Below are positions 1 through 8,270 of a DNA stretch of 64,000 nucleotides, one piece after another. Within the stretch, counting starts at the first letter, position 1; every line of letters starts with the position of its first letter. The notes below the pieces were generated by a model that ran no database searches, was not told the origin of the DNA, and saw nothing but the letters and a program-made list of their open reading frames with translations. The translations under genes and the position numbers were made by a program. The stretch comes from Qipengyuania polymorpha (GTDB taxonomy: Bacteria > Pseudomonadota > Alphaproteobacteria > Sphingomonadales > Sphingomonadaceae): assembly GCF_019711435.1 (NCBI RefSeq), contig NZ_JAIGNK010000003.1, forward strand, positions 434,001 through 498,000, read 5' to 3'.

Positions 1-279
1 CAGCGCCACAAAGGCGCGCTCGTTTGCACTCCGGGGCATCGCCTCGACGGTGCAGCACAGATAGCGCGCATCGGGTGGCTCGATGCGCTGTTCGCCGGTG
101 ATGAGCGCGACCTGCTTCTCGCCCTTGATCGCGACCACGCGGTCGTAGACTTCACGCGCGAGCAGGCGCAGCGGAAAGCCCATCGCCCCGCTCGAATGCG
201 CGCAAAGGCGTTCGATGGCGAGATGGGTCTTGCCGGTGTTGGTGGGTCCGAGGACCGCCTTGACGGAGGCGTCGTTCAC
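1..279 (-). CDS. SUV3-like DNA/RNA helicase, N-terminal fragment (cut by window edge)
   Basis: Only the first 93 codons are present; the gene runs off the left edge. The start is GTG at 279: an in-frame TAG lies three codons upstream and no other start codon falls between. The peptide opens with a Walker A motif, GPTNTGKTH, followed by GFPLRLLAREVYDR and a TGEQR motif. This order matches the N-terminus of the SUV3/MgpS family of superfamily 2 helicases. Family knowledge suggests ATP-dependent RNA or RNA:DNA unwinding; the substrate here is inferred only. It is divergent from the M23 peptidase gene, and the roughly 190 bp between them should carry both promoters. No strong ribosome binding site is seen before the GTG. 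Confidence 0.7.
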   Translation of the reverse strand, partial: MNDASVKAVLGPTNTGKTHLAIERLCAHSSGAMGFPLRLLAREVYDRVVAIKGEKQVALITGEQRIEPPDARYLCCTVEAMPRSANERAFVAL

Positions 280-472
280 ATTTGCCTAGGTGGCAGCGCG
301 GGCTGCAAGGTGCAACCATCCGCCGAAATCCGCCCACGGTTCGTCGCTCAGGAGACTCGCCCTGTCGACGGTTAAGACGAATTTCACTTTGTTTGTCTAT
401 CAATTCGGGCAATCAGGACGAAACGTGCGACGGGCAGGGTCTTGTCGGACAATCGAAAGACGAGGGGCACAA

Positions 473-2056
473 GTGGGTCTTTCCACGCACAGGAAAGCAA
501 AAGGCGAAAAGCAGGTCGTTGCCGGTCTCGGCGGCGATGCTGCAATTGCCGAACCTGCGCGCGCCGCTTCCTTCAGCGATATGCGCGACCGCGTCTATTC
601 GCGGATCGAGAATCTCGACATCGCACCCGACCTTGGCGCGGATATCGGTTCGAAGCGCTGGTTCCGCGGTCTCGGCACATTCGTCGGCCTTTCCGTAGTG
701 GCGCTGGCCTTCTGGCCCGACTTCGCCCCGCTCGAAGCGGCCTCGCCGCTGCCCGACGATGCACAGGTGCGCAGCGAATACCGCAGCCAGATGATCATGC
801 CGCTGGGCCTTGGCGCCGATACGGGCCGCCGCATGGGTCCGACCGCGCTGGTCCGCCCGCTCGCCGAAGCGCCCGAGCGCCCGCAGATGCAGCTGCTCGC
901 CACGCTCGGCCGTGGTGACAGCCTCGAGCGCACACTGATGCGCGCGGGCCTCGCGCGCGGCGAAGCGGACGAGGTGACAAAGCTTATCGGCAGCGCCGTT
1001 TCGCTCGATGACCTCGAGCCGGGCACGCAGATCGATATCACGCTGGGCCGCCGCCCCGAAGCCGGTGCCAAGCGCCCGCTCGACAAGCTCAATTTCCGCG
1101 CGCGTTTCGACCTTGAGCTCAAGGTCGACCGGCAGGGCGATGACGGCCCGCTCAACCTGACCCGCCGCATCATCCGTGTCGACGAGACGCCGCTGCGCAT
1201 TCGCGGGCAGGTGGGCGACAGCCTCTATCGTTCGGCGCGTGCCGCAGGCGCTCCCGCAAGTGCGGTGCAGGCCTATATCAAGGCGCTGGGCACGCAGCTC
1301 GACCTCCAACGCGATGTTCGTGCAGGCGACACTTTCGACATGATCGTGTCGCACCGCCGCGCCGCCACGGGCGAGCGTCAGGCAGGCAAGCTGCTCTTCG
1401 CAGGCCTCGAACGCGGCTCGCGCGGCGGGGTGAACCTGATGCGCTGGGGCGAAGAAGGCGATTTCTACGACGCCGACGGCACGGGCGAGGAAAAGGGCGG
1501 CCTAGTCGCCCCCGTCCCCGGTCGGATGACGTCACGCTACGGCATGCGCCGTCACCCGGTTTTGGGCTATCGCCGCATGCATTCGGGTGTCGATTTCAGG
1601 GCGCGGCACGGAACGCCCATCGTCGCCGTGACCGATGGCCGTGTGACCGGCGCCGGTCGCATGGGCGGCTGCGGTAATGCCGTACGCATTCGGCACAATA
1701 ACGGCATCGACACGCGCTACTGCCACATGAGCCGCATCGCGGTGAACCGCGGGGCGAGCGTGCGGCGGGGGCAGGTCATCGGCTATGTCGGCTCGACCGG
1801 CCTCTCGACCGGCCCGCATCTCCATTACGAGATGTATCGCGGCGGCAAGGCCGTGAATCCGGCTTCGGTCAGCTTCGTGACCCGCAAGCAACTCTCGGGC
1901 AGCGAGTTGGAACGCTTCCGTTCCGCCATGGGTACGCTGCGCGATGTCGAGGAAGGCGCGGCACTTGCCGATCTGGCCCCGACCGCCGAGGAAACCGCCG
2001 AAGAAGAACCGGCCCGCGAAATCGACAAGCTCGACAAGCCCAAGACCATCGGCTGA
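473..2056 (+). CDS. M23 family metallopeptidase (LytM-type murein endopeptidase)
   Basis: Predicted 527-residue peptidoglycan hydrolase. The frame is open from 290, but GTG 473 is preferred because GAGGGG sits about 6 nt upstream; the earlier residues look non-coding. A hydrophobic segment near residues 65-85 (FVGLSVVALAFWPDF) suggests a membrane anchor or uncleaved signal. A LysM-like or Csd3-N-like middle region follows. A complete LytM domain starts near residue 345. The zinc ligands are visible: HSGVD (H370, D374) and HLHYE (H449, H451). The protein should act in the periplasm on peptide cross-bridges. The C-terminal tail is acidic (Glu-rich). hemB follows after 49 nt in the same direction; no functional link is evident. 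Confidence 0.86.
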   Translation: MGLSTHRKAKGEKQVVAGLGGDAAIAEPARAASFSDMRDRVYSRIENLDIAPDLGADIGSKRWFRGLGTFVGLSVVALAFWPDFAPLEAASPLPDDAQVRSEYRSQMIMPLGLGADTGRRMGPTALVRPLAEAPERPQMQLLATLGRGDSLERTLMRAGLARGEADEVTKLIGSAVSLDDLEPGTQIDITLGRRPEAGAKRPLDKLNFRARFDLELKVDRQGDDGPLNLTRRIIRVDETPLRIRGQVGDSLYRSARAAGAPASAVQAYIKALGTQLDLQRDVRAGDTFDMIVSHRRAATGERQAGKLLFAGLERGSRGGVNLMRWGEEGDFYDADGTGEEKGGLVAPVPGRMTSRYGMRRHPVLGYRRMHSGVDFRARHGTPIVAVTDGRVTGAGRMGGCGNAVRIRHNNGIDTRYCHMSRIAVNRGASVRRGQVIGYVGSTGLSTGPHLHYEMYRGGKAVNPASVSFVTRKQLSGSELERFRSAMGTLRDVEEGAALADLAPTAEETAEEEPAREIDKLDKPKTIG

Positions 2057-2105
2057 CCTCCTCCCGGATTGCGTGAGCCTTCGCTTTACGGCAAGGCTCC
2101 GCCCC

Positions 2106-3104
2106 ATGACAGACGCCGCCTACCCCGCCACTCGCCTCCGCCGCACGCGCGCCCATTCCTGGAGCCGCGCGATGCACCGCGAGACCGTGCTCACCCCCGC
2201 AGACCTTATCTGGCCGCTCTTCGTCACCAGCGGCACCGGTGTGGAAGAACCGGTCCAGAGCCTACCGGGGGTTTCGCGCTGGTCGGTCGACGGGATCGCC
2301 AAACGCGCGAAGGAAGCGGTCGAGCTCGGTATTCCGTGCATCGCGCTCTTCCCCAACACTCCTGCCGACAAGCGCAGCGAGGGCGGGGACGAGGCGCTCA
2401 ACCCCGACAATCTCATGTGCCGCGCCATCAAGGCTGTGCGCGATGCCTGCGGGAACGACATCGGCATCCTCACCGACGTCGCACTCGACCCCTACACCAG
2501 CCACGGGCAGGACGGACTGGTCGATGCGCAGGGCTATGTCCTCAATGACGAAACCGTCGCCATTCTCGTCGACCAGGCGGTGAACCAGGCGGCGGCCGGC
2601 GCGGACATCATTGCGCCCTCCGACATGATGGACGGCCGCGTAAAGGCGATCCGCCTGGCGCTGGAAATGGATGGGCAGCCCAATGTCCAAATCATGGCCT
2701 ATGCCGCCAAATACGCCTCTGCTTTCTACGGCCCGTTCCGCGATGCGGTAGGCTCGGGCGGCCTGCTGAAGGGCGACAAGAAGGGTTACCAGATGGACCC
2801 GGCCAATGGCGACGAGGCCTTGCGCGAAATTGCCATGGACATCGCTGAGGGCGCTGACAGCGTCATGGTGAAGCCCGGCCTCGCCTATCTCGACGTCATC
2901 TGGCGCGCCAAGGAGCGCTTCGGCGTTCCTGTCTTCGCCTACCAGGTCAGCGGCGAATATGCGCTTATCGAGGCAGGAGCCGCCGCCGGTATTGCCGACC
3001 GCGAGGCGCTGCTGATGGAAAAGCTCGTCGCCTTCAAGCGCGCGGGCTGCTCGGGAATCCTCACCTATCACGCCCCCGTGGCGGCGAGCCTGCTCGGTGC
3101 CTGA
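2106..3104 (+). CDS. hemB: Delta-aminolevulinic acid dehydratase (porphobilinogen synthase)
   Basis: Condenses two 5-aminolevulinate molecules to porphobilinogen in haem biosynthesis (cytoplasm). It has 332 residues, normal for the family. Start ATG 2106 gives the canonical N-terminus (MTDAAYP, then RLRRTRAHSWSR); the frame is open further upstream but reads through the M23 gene. Both active-site lysines are present: K202 in YAAKYAS and Schiff-base K256 in MVKPGLAYLD. The metal loop reads DVALDPYTSHG with Asp where zinc enzymes carry Cys. This is the alphaproteobacterial Mg-dependent type. The stop overlaps the GTG start of the next gene by 8 nt, so translation is probably coupled to the acetyltransferases downstream. 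Confidence 0.97.
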   Translation: MTDAAYPATRLRRTRAHSWSRAMHRETVLTPADLIWPLFVTSGTGVEEPVQSLPGVSRWSVDGIAKRAKEAVELGIPCIALFPNTPADKRSEGGDEALNPDNLMCRAIKAVRDACGNDIGILTDVALDPYTSHGQDGLVDAQGYVLNDETVAILVDQAVNQAAAGADIIAPSDMMDGRVKAIRLALEMDGQPNVQIMAYAAKYASAFYGPFRDAVGSGGLLKGDKKGYQMDPANGDEALREIAMDIAEGADSVMVKPGLAYLDVIWRAKERFGVPVFAYQVSGEYALIEAGAAAGIADREALLMEKLVAFKRAGCSGILTYHAPVAASLLGA

Positions 3105-3648
3105 GTTCCGCCACGAAACCGACCGCCTCGTCTTGCGCGACTGGCGCGAGGAGGACTGGGAGCCGTTCTGGCAAGCCACCAACACGCCTGCCGTCATGGA
3201 GTGGCTGGGCGGCGTATGCGATGACGCCAAGCGCGCTGCCGCCCAGCAAAGACTGCTGGATTATCAGGCACAGGATGGTCACACCTTCTGGGCCGTCGAG
3301 CGTAAGGAGGATGGCGTCATCCTCGGCTTCTGCGGGCTGAAGCGCTGCAACCAGGCAGGCGGGCCGGTTGGCGAGATGGAAGTCGGCTGGCGCCTGCGCG
3401 AAGATGCCTGGGGCAAGGGCTACGCCAAGGAAGCCGCTGCCGCCTCGCTCGACATCGCGTTCGAGCGCTTCGGAGCTGAGCAGGTGGTCGCGCTGACCGT
3501 CGAACCCAATGTGGCCAGTTGGGGACTGATGAAGCGTCTCGGCATGCGGCACCGCGAGGACCTCGATTTCCAGAACAGCGACTTCGGGGCCGACACCATT
3601 ATCGTCTATGGCATTGAACGCGGCGCCTGGACGGACCTCGATGGCTGA
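3097..3648 (+). CDS. GNAT family N-acetyltransferase (RimJ/RimL-like), copy 1
   Basis: 183-residue acetyl-CoA-dependent acyltransferase. Start is GTG 3097, inside the last codons of hemB (8-nt overlap). The fold signature is clear: N-terminal ETDRLVLRDWREED, a central GFCGLKR strand, the acetyl-CoA loop EDAWGKGYAKEA (the family's Q/RxxGxG/A element), then NVASWGLMKRLGM. The substrate is unknown; RimJ/RimL relatives modify protein N-termini or small amines. It is followed by a clear paralogue with an 8-nt overlap. The pair shares NTPAVM, NVASW, LGM and REDLDF, which indicates tandem duplication. Confidence 0.87.
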   Translation: MPEFRHETDRLVLRDWREEDWEPFWQATNTPAVMEWLGGVCDDAKRAAAQQRLLDYQAQDGHTFWAVERKEDGVILGFCGLKRCNQAGGPVGEMEVGWRLREDAWGKGYAKEAAAASLDIAFERFGAEQVVALTVEPNVASWGLMKRLGMRHREDLDFQNSDFGADTIIVYGIERGAWTDLDG

Positions 3649-4198
3649 CATTATCGCCGAAACGCAAAGGCTTATCCTCCGGACCATCGATGAACCCGAT
3701 GCGGCCGAACAATACCGCGTGCTCAACACTCCTGCAGTCATGGCACGGCTGGGTGGGCCCAAGGAACTGCACGAGATCGAGGCGAAGCACGCCAAGGCGA
3801 TGCAGTGGTACGCCCAGCGCGGCTTCAGCTTCCTGATGCTCATCGAAAAGGAGAGCGGCGAACTTGTCGGCCATGCGGGCATCAAGCTGGTCGACAATCC
3901 CTTGGCCAAGAATCAGGGGGATCATGAAATCGGCTGGCTGATACGCGAAGATCGCTGGCGCAGGGGCTATGCCGAGGAGGCGGTCCGCGCTGTGCTCGAA
4001 TGGGCTTTCACCCGGGTCGATGCGCCGCATGTCGTCGCGCTGACGAGCGAGGCCAATGTGGCGAGCTGGAAACTCATGAAAAAACTCGGCATGGTCCGCC
4101 GCGAAGACCTTGATTTCGAAGATCCCGAATATCCCCCCGAGGATAATCCGGTCATCCAGTATTCGCTCACGAAAGACCAATGGGAGCACGCGCAATGA
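3641..4198 (+). CDS. GNAT family N-acetyltransferase, copy 2
   Basis: 185 residues from ATG 3641, which overlaps the stop of the upstream paralogue (ATGGCTGA). The open frame extends a little further upstream, but this start gives the family N-terminus AETQRLILRTIDEPD. The acetyl-CoA loop is EDRWRRGYAEEA, followed by NVASWKLMKKLGM. Compared with copy 1 it carries an extra acidic segment at the C-terminus (DPEYPPEDNPV) before the last strand. The stop overlaps the next ATG by 4 nt (ATGA). The substrate cannot be told from sequence; divergence between the two copies suggests different substrates rather than redundancy. Confidence 0.86.
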   Translation: MADIIAETQRLILRTIDEPDAAEQYRVLNTPAVMARLGGPKELHEIEAKHAKAMQWYAQRGFSFLMLIEKESGELVGHAGIKLVDNPLAKNQGDHEIGWLIREDRWRRGYAEEAVRAVLEWAFTRVDAPHVVALTSEANVASWKLMKKLGMVRREDLDFEDPEYPPEDNPVIQYSLTKDQWEHAQ

Positions 4199-4758
4199 AC
4201 CGCCCCGGCGTCAACATCATCCCCATCCACAGCAAGACGCCGAAAATCCACGAGAGCGCCTTCATCGCGCCTGGCTGCACCATCATCGGCGACGTCACCA
4301 TCGGGGCGGAGAGCTCGGTCTGGTACAATTGCGTGCTGCGCGCCGACGTCAGCCGCATCGTCATCGGCGAGCGGAGCAATGTGCAGGACGGCAGTGTGCT
4401 CCACTGCGACCCCGAGCGCCCGGGCGACCCCGACGGCAGCCCGCTCATCATCGGCAACGACGTTCTCATCGGCCACATGGCGATGGTCCACGGCTGCATC
4501 ATCGAGGACCGCGGCTTCGTCGGCCTTGGCGCCATAGCGATGAACAAGGCGGTCATAGGCAGCGACGCCATGCTGGCGGCGGGCGCCATGCTCACCGAAG
4601 GCAAGGTCATGGGCGCGCGCGAGCTCTGGGGCGGCCGTCCCGCGCGCAAGATGCGCGACCTCGACGATGCCGCCATTGCGGGCATGCGCATCGGCGTGGC
4701 GCATTATGCCGAGAACGCGAAACATCATTCCGAAGCCGTTGCGGCGGCGCTCGACTAG
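4195..4758 (+). CDS. Gamma-carbonic anhydrase-like left-handed beta-helix protein
   Basis: 187 residues from ATG 4195, overlapping the previous stop. Hexapeptide repeats run from about residue 20 to 135 (IGDVTIG, ADVSRIVIG, IIGNDVLIGHMA), as in the gamma-class carbonic anhydrase/PaaY/YrdA family. Metal-ligand histidines are visible in VLHCD and in GHMAMVHGC. Members bind Zn or Fe as trimers. Some hydrate CO2, others hydrolyse thioesters or have no known activity, so the reaction is not assigned. It ends a five-gene overlapping run that begins at hemB. Confidence 0.9.
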   Translation: MNRPGVNIIPIHSKTPKIHESAFIAPGCTIIGDVTIGAESSVWYNCVLRADVSRIVIGERSNVQDGSVLHCDPERPGDPDGSPLIIGNDVLIGHMAMVHGCIIEDRGFVGLGAIAMNKAVIGSDAMLAAGAMLTEGKVMGARELWGGRPARKMRDLDDAAIAGMRIGVAHYAENAKHHSEAVAAALD

Positions 4759-4761
4759 CGG

Positions 4762-5043
4762 ATGGGTCGACCCAAACAGGCCCTTCCCGATGCGAGCGCA
4801 ATCGAAGCCCTGATCGACGAGCGGGGCCAGCTGCGGGTTCGCGTCACGCCGGGTGCGCGGGTGGACGATGTGAGCCTTTTCGAAGGCCAGCTTGCCGTGA
4901 AGACACGGGCAAAACCGCAGGATGGCGCGGCGAATGAAGCGGTGATGGCCGTGGTCGCCAAGGCGCTGGGCATCGCGCCGTCGTTCGTCGCGTTGTTACG
5001 CGGCCAGACTTCGCGCGAGAAGGTGCTGCGGATTTCCCGTTAG
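4762..5043 (+). CDS. DUF167 (YggU) family protein
   Basis: 93-residue cytoplasmic protein starting at ATG 4762, 3 nt after the previous stop. The family core is LRVRVTPGARVDDV, KTRAKPQDGAANEAV and a C-terminal LLRGQTSREK. YggU homologues are small alpha/beta proteins of unknown function. The stop codon (TAG, 5041-5043) overlaps the stop of the convergent DUF1993 gene (TAA on the minus strand, 5042-5040). No space remains for a terminator between the two transcripts. Confidence 0.9.
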   Translation: MGRPKQALPDASAIEALIDERGQLRVRVTPGARVDDVSLFEGQLAVKTRAKPQDGAANEAVMAVVAKALGIAPSFVALLRGQTSREKVLRISR

Positions 5044-5552
5044 CTCGCCGGCTGGCGGATGTAGCGGAACATGTAGCCGACGAAATCGGCCTTGCCGATG
5101 TCGAGACCTTCCTTGCGCAATATCGCGTAAGCCGTTGTTGCGTGGAAATAATACTGCGGAACGGCCCAGTCGCGGACATATTCGCCCGCGGTCAGGTCGA
5201 AGGTCATGCCATTGGGAATGACCAGTTCGATCTTCTCGTTTTCCGCGAGGAAATTGTGCGCCGACCATTTCTCGACATCGGCCTTGCGCTCCGCCACCAT
5301 CTTGCGCGCTTCGGCAAGGGTTTCAGGGTCTTGCTCGGTGGATTTGAAGTCGAGCCCGATGAGCCGCGCCATGGCTTCGCCCGGCATGTTCACCAGGAAC
5401 CGGACCTGCGTGGAAAGGGGCAGCATGTCTTCGGCCAGCTTCTCGGCGAGCAGCGCATCGCCCTTGCCGTGCTCGGCAGCCTTCTTGAGCAGTCCGTCGA
5501 GCGTCCCCAGCATCTGGAGGTGCGTGGCGACGAGCAAATCCTTGTGGGTCAT
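5040..5552 (-). CDS. DUF1993 family protein
   Basis: About 170 residues. Two adjacent ATGs occur (5555 and 5552); the second is better spaced behind GGGAGA. The protein is helical, with THLQMLGTLDGLLKKAAEHG near the N-terminus, STQVRFLVNMPGEAMARL in the middle, and a C-terminal YYFHATTAYAILRKEGLDIG then DFVGYMFRY. DUF1993 proteins resemble the DinB/YfiT-like four-helix bundle group, and the FHATTAYAILR histidine would fit a metal site. The biochemical role is unknown. It is probably transcribed alone, between convergent DUF167 and the DNA ligase. Confidence 0.88.
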   Translation of the reverse strand: MTHKDLLVATHLQMLGTLDGLLKKAAEHGKGDALLAEKLAEDMLPLSTQVRFLVNMPGEAMARLIGLDFKSTEQDPETLAEARKMVAERKADVEKWSAHNFLAENEKIELVIPNGMTFDLTAGEYVRDWAVPQYYFHATTAYAILRKEGLDIGKADFVGYMFRYIRQPAS

Positions 5553-5600
5553 CATTCTCTCCCGTGTACCGCGCCGCACCTAGCGCATGAGGCACTGCCG

Positions 5601-7193
5601 TCAATCGGCGATGAGGGCGCGCAGGGCCTCGATACGGTCGGCCTCGTGCGGGGGCTTGTCCCAGCGGATGCGGTGGATGCGCGGAAAACGCATGGCGAGG
5701 CCGGACTTGTGGCGCTTACTCTCGTGAACGCTGTCGAAGGCGACTTCGAAGACGAGGCTCTTGTCGGTCTCGCGCACCGGGCCGAAGCGATTGACCGTGT
5801 TGCCGCGCACATGGCGGTCGAGTTTCTTCAATTCTTCGTCGGTGAAGCCCGAATAGGCCTTGCCGACGGGCAGCAGGTCGGCGCCCTCGTCGGGGTCGCC
5901 GTCCCAGCAGCCGAAAGTGTAGTCGGAAAAGAAGCTCGAGCGTTTGCCGCTGCCGCGCTGAGCATACATCAGCACGCAGTCGACCAGCAGCGGGTCGCGC
6001 TTCCATTTGTACCAGTATCCCACACGGCGCCCGGCGATATAGGGGCTGTCCTTGCGCTTGAGCATCAGCCCTTCGATGGCGTCTTCGCGGCTGCCTTCGC
6101 GGATTTGCGAAAGGTGCTCGAAATCAGTCGCTTCGACGACGGAGCTGATATCGAAATGAGATGCGGGAAGCCGTGACGCCAGCGCTTCGAGCCGTCCGCG
6201 CCGCTGTTCCCACGGGAGCGGGCGCAAGTCCTCGCCTTCGAGCAGCAACACATCGTAAAGCCTTACAAATGCGGGATAATCCTTCAGCATCTTCTTCGAG
6301 ACGGTCTTGCGCCCCAGCCTTTGCTGGAGCGCGTTGAAGCTCGCCGCCCCGCCAGCTTCGCCGCCCTGCACATTGCCGCGCACCAGCAACTCGCCGTCGA
6401 GCACCGCATTCATCGGCAAGACGCCCAGCAATTCGGGGAAAGTGGCCGAAATATCGTCTCCGGAACGGGAAAACAGGCGCGTTTCGCCGCCTGCGCGTAC
6501 CAATTGCACGCGAATCCCGTCCCATTTCCATTCTGCGGCGTAATCGCCAAGGTCGACAACCGTCTCCTCGAGCGGGTGGGCGAGCATGAAAGGGCGGAAG
6601 GTGGGCAGGTTCTCGATATCGGGCGGCGCGGCACCATCGGCGGCCCAGGCGAAGAGGTCAGCGTAGGGCGGGGTGAGGCCGTGCCAATATTCCTCCACAT
6701 CCTCGACCGAGACGTCGAAACTTTGCGCGAAAGCCGTCTTGGCGAGCCGCGAGCTGACGCCAATCCGCATACCGCCGGTGGCCAACTTGAGCAGCGCGTA
6801 ACGCCCCGAAGAATCGAGCCTGTCCAAGAGCTTGGGAAGTTCTTTTACCACTGATTTGCGGTTCATGGCCGAAAGCAATTCCACCGTCTCGCTGACCGAG
6901 GGCGGTGAGGGCGGCTCTTGCGGCGCGGGCCAGAGCAGGCTTGCCGTCTCGGCGGTATCGCCCACGAAATCGCGACTCAAGGTCCACAGCACCGGGTCGA
7001 TACGGTCTTTCAGGAGATTGCGGATGGTGGAGCTTTTAACTGCGGGGAAATCGAGCCCGTCCGACAGCGCCGCGAGCGCCCATCCGCGGTCAGGGTCGGG
7101 GGTGGCCTGCAGATACGCGGCAATCAGCCGCAATTTCTCGTTGCGGCTGCGCGTATAGACCAGCGCGTCGATGAGGGCGGCGAACTCTTCCAC
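5601..7193 (-). CDS. ATP-dependent DNA ligase, ligase-exonuclease cassette type
   Basis: 530 residues from GTG 7193, placed 4 nt after the stop of the upstream exonuclease gene; the frame is open further upstream but only as an antisense of that gene. An N-terminal DNA-binding domain (about 1-200) precedes the nucleotidyltransferase domain. The adenylated lysine lies in WKWDGIR, followed by RLFSRSGDD, DGELLVRG and a motif V-like LMLKRKD. The C-terminal OB domain ends with MRFPRIHRIRWDKPP. The layout matches the ligase of the Lhr/Lig/Exo/metallophosphoesterase repair cassette rather than NAD-dependent LigA. Predicted role is sealing nicks in a DNA-repair pathway. The helicase and phosphoesterase of the cassette are not in this window. 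Confidence 0.92.
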   Translation of the reverse strand: MEEFAALIDALVYTRSRNEKLRLIAAYLQATPDPDRGWALAALSDGLDFPAVKSSTIRNLLKDRIDPVLWTLSRDFVGDTAETASLLWPAPQEPPSPPSVSETVELLSAMNRKSVVKELPKLLDRLDSSGRYALLKLATGGMRIGVSSRLAKTAFAQSFDVSVEDVEEYWHGLTPPYADLFAWAADGAAPPDIENLPTFRPFMLAHPLEETVVDLGDYAAEWKWDGIRVQLVRAGGETRLFSRSGDDISATFPELLGVLPMNAVLDGELLVRGNVQGGEAGGAASFNALQQRLGRKTVSKKMLKDYPAFVRLYDVLLLEGEDLRPLPWEQRRGRLEALASRLPASHFDISSVVEATDFEHLSQIREGSREDAIEGLMLKRKDSPYIAGRRVGYWYKWKRDPLLVDCVLMYAQRGSGKRSSFFSDYTFGCWDGDPDEGADLLPVGKAYSGFTDEELKKLDRHVRGNTVNRFGPVRETDKSLVFEVAFDSVHESKRHKSGLAMRFPRIHRIRWDKPPHEADRIEALRALIAD

Positions 7194-7197
7194 GCCT

Positions 7198-8229
7198 TCA
7201 GTCGTCCTCGTCCTCGTATCCCACCAGCGCGAGCGCCTTGGCGCGGCGCTGGTGAAGCTGGCACCATCTGAGCAGCGCGTCCTCGCGGCCGTGTGTAATC
7301 CAGTTCTCCTGTGCGTCGACTTCGCGGATGGTGCGGGTGAGTTCGCTCCAGTCGGCATGGTCGGAAATGACGAGGGGCAGCTCGACATTGCGCTGGCGGG
7401 CACGCTGGCGCACGCGCATCCAGCCGCTCGCCATGGCGGTGATGGGTTCGGGGAGACGGCGGCTCCAGCGGTCGTTCAAGGCCGAGGGCGGGCTGATGAC
7501 GATAGCCCCCCGCAAATCGCCCTTCTTCGCATCGGCAACGAGGCGCAACTCGCCGAGATCGACGCCGTGCTCCTCGTAAAGCCGGCACATCTTCTCCATC
7601 GCGCCATGGAGGTAGATCGGCTGGTGATGCCCCGCCGCGCGCAATTCGGCGATGACGCGCTGCGCCTTGCCCAGCGCATAGGCACCGACGAGTACGCAGC
7701 GGTCGGGATGCGCTGCCAGCCGGTCCAGCAGCTTGCGCATTTCCTCCTCGATGGGCGGATGCTCGAAGACCGGCAGCCCGAAGGTCGCCTCGGTGATGAA
7801 GATGTCGCAGGCCGTGACCTCGAAAGGCGGGCAGGTCGGGTCCGCGCGGCGCTTGTAATCGCCGGTCACGATGACCCGCTCGCCGGCATGTTCGAGCAGG
7901 ATTTGCGCGCTGCCGAGGACGTGGCCTGCAGGGATGTATGTCGCATCGACGCCGCCCTTGAGGCGGATGGTCTCGCCATATTCGATTGGCACGGCCTTGT
8001 GCGGGATTTCACCGGCATCGTCCTCGGCCCCGGTGCGATAGCGCAATTCCATGATGGCGAGCGTTTCGGGCGTGGCGACGGTCTGGCCGTGGCCTCCGCG
8101 CGCGTGGTCGGCATGGCCGTGGGTGACGAGCGCGTTGTCCACCGCGCGGCTGGGATCGACCCAGCAATCGGCGGGGGGGATGTAGATCCCGTGCGGTTCG
8201 GGCTTTATCCAGGAAAAAGGCGCGGCCAT
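7198..8229 (-). CDS. Ligase-associated DNA exonuclease (metallo-beta-lactamase/beta-CASP fold)
   Basis: 343 residues from ATG 8229; a TTG at 8244 would add five residues. The MBL metal motif is HGHADH near residue 40, followed by PAGHVLGSAQI and VTGDYKRRADPTCPPFE. The later DHADW supplies another ligand. This is the SNM1/CPSF-73-like exonuclease regularly encoded with the ATP-dependent ligase downstream. The 4-nt gap to the ligase start (stop at 7198, GTG at 7193) supports translational coupling and joint action in end processing. No strong ribosome binding site is visible. Confidence 0.92.
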   Translation of the reverse strand: MAAPFSWIKPEPHGIYIPPADCWVDPSRAVDNALVTHGHADHARGGHGQTVATPETLAIMELRYRTGAEDDAGEIPHKAVPIEYGETIRLKGGVDATYIPAGHVLGSAQILLEHAGERVIVTGDYKRRADPTCPPFEVTACDIFITEATFGLPVFEHPPIEEEMRKLLDRLAAHPDRCVLVGAYALGKAQRVIAELRAAGHHQPIYLHGAMEKMCRLYEEHGVDLGELRLVADAKKGDLRGAIVISPPSALNDRWSRRLPEPITAMASGWMRVRQRARQRNVELPLVISDHADWSELTRTIREVDAQENWITHGREDALLRWCQLHQRRAKALALVGYEDEDD

Positions 8230-8270
8230 CGCCGATTCAAGCAAGCGCCGGGCGATGCGTTCCCGTCAGC

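Noticed and set aside
290-472. N-terminal extension of the first M23 peptidase
   Set aside because: No ribosome binding site and atypical residues; GTG 473 with GAGGGG is better supported.
5552-5812. Small minus-strand gene inside the ligase end
   Set aside because: Arg/Ser-rich shadow of the ligase frame with no ribosome binding site.
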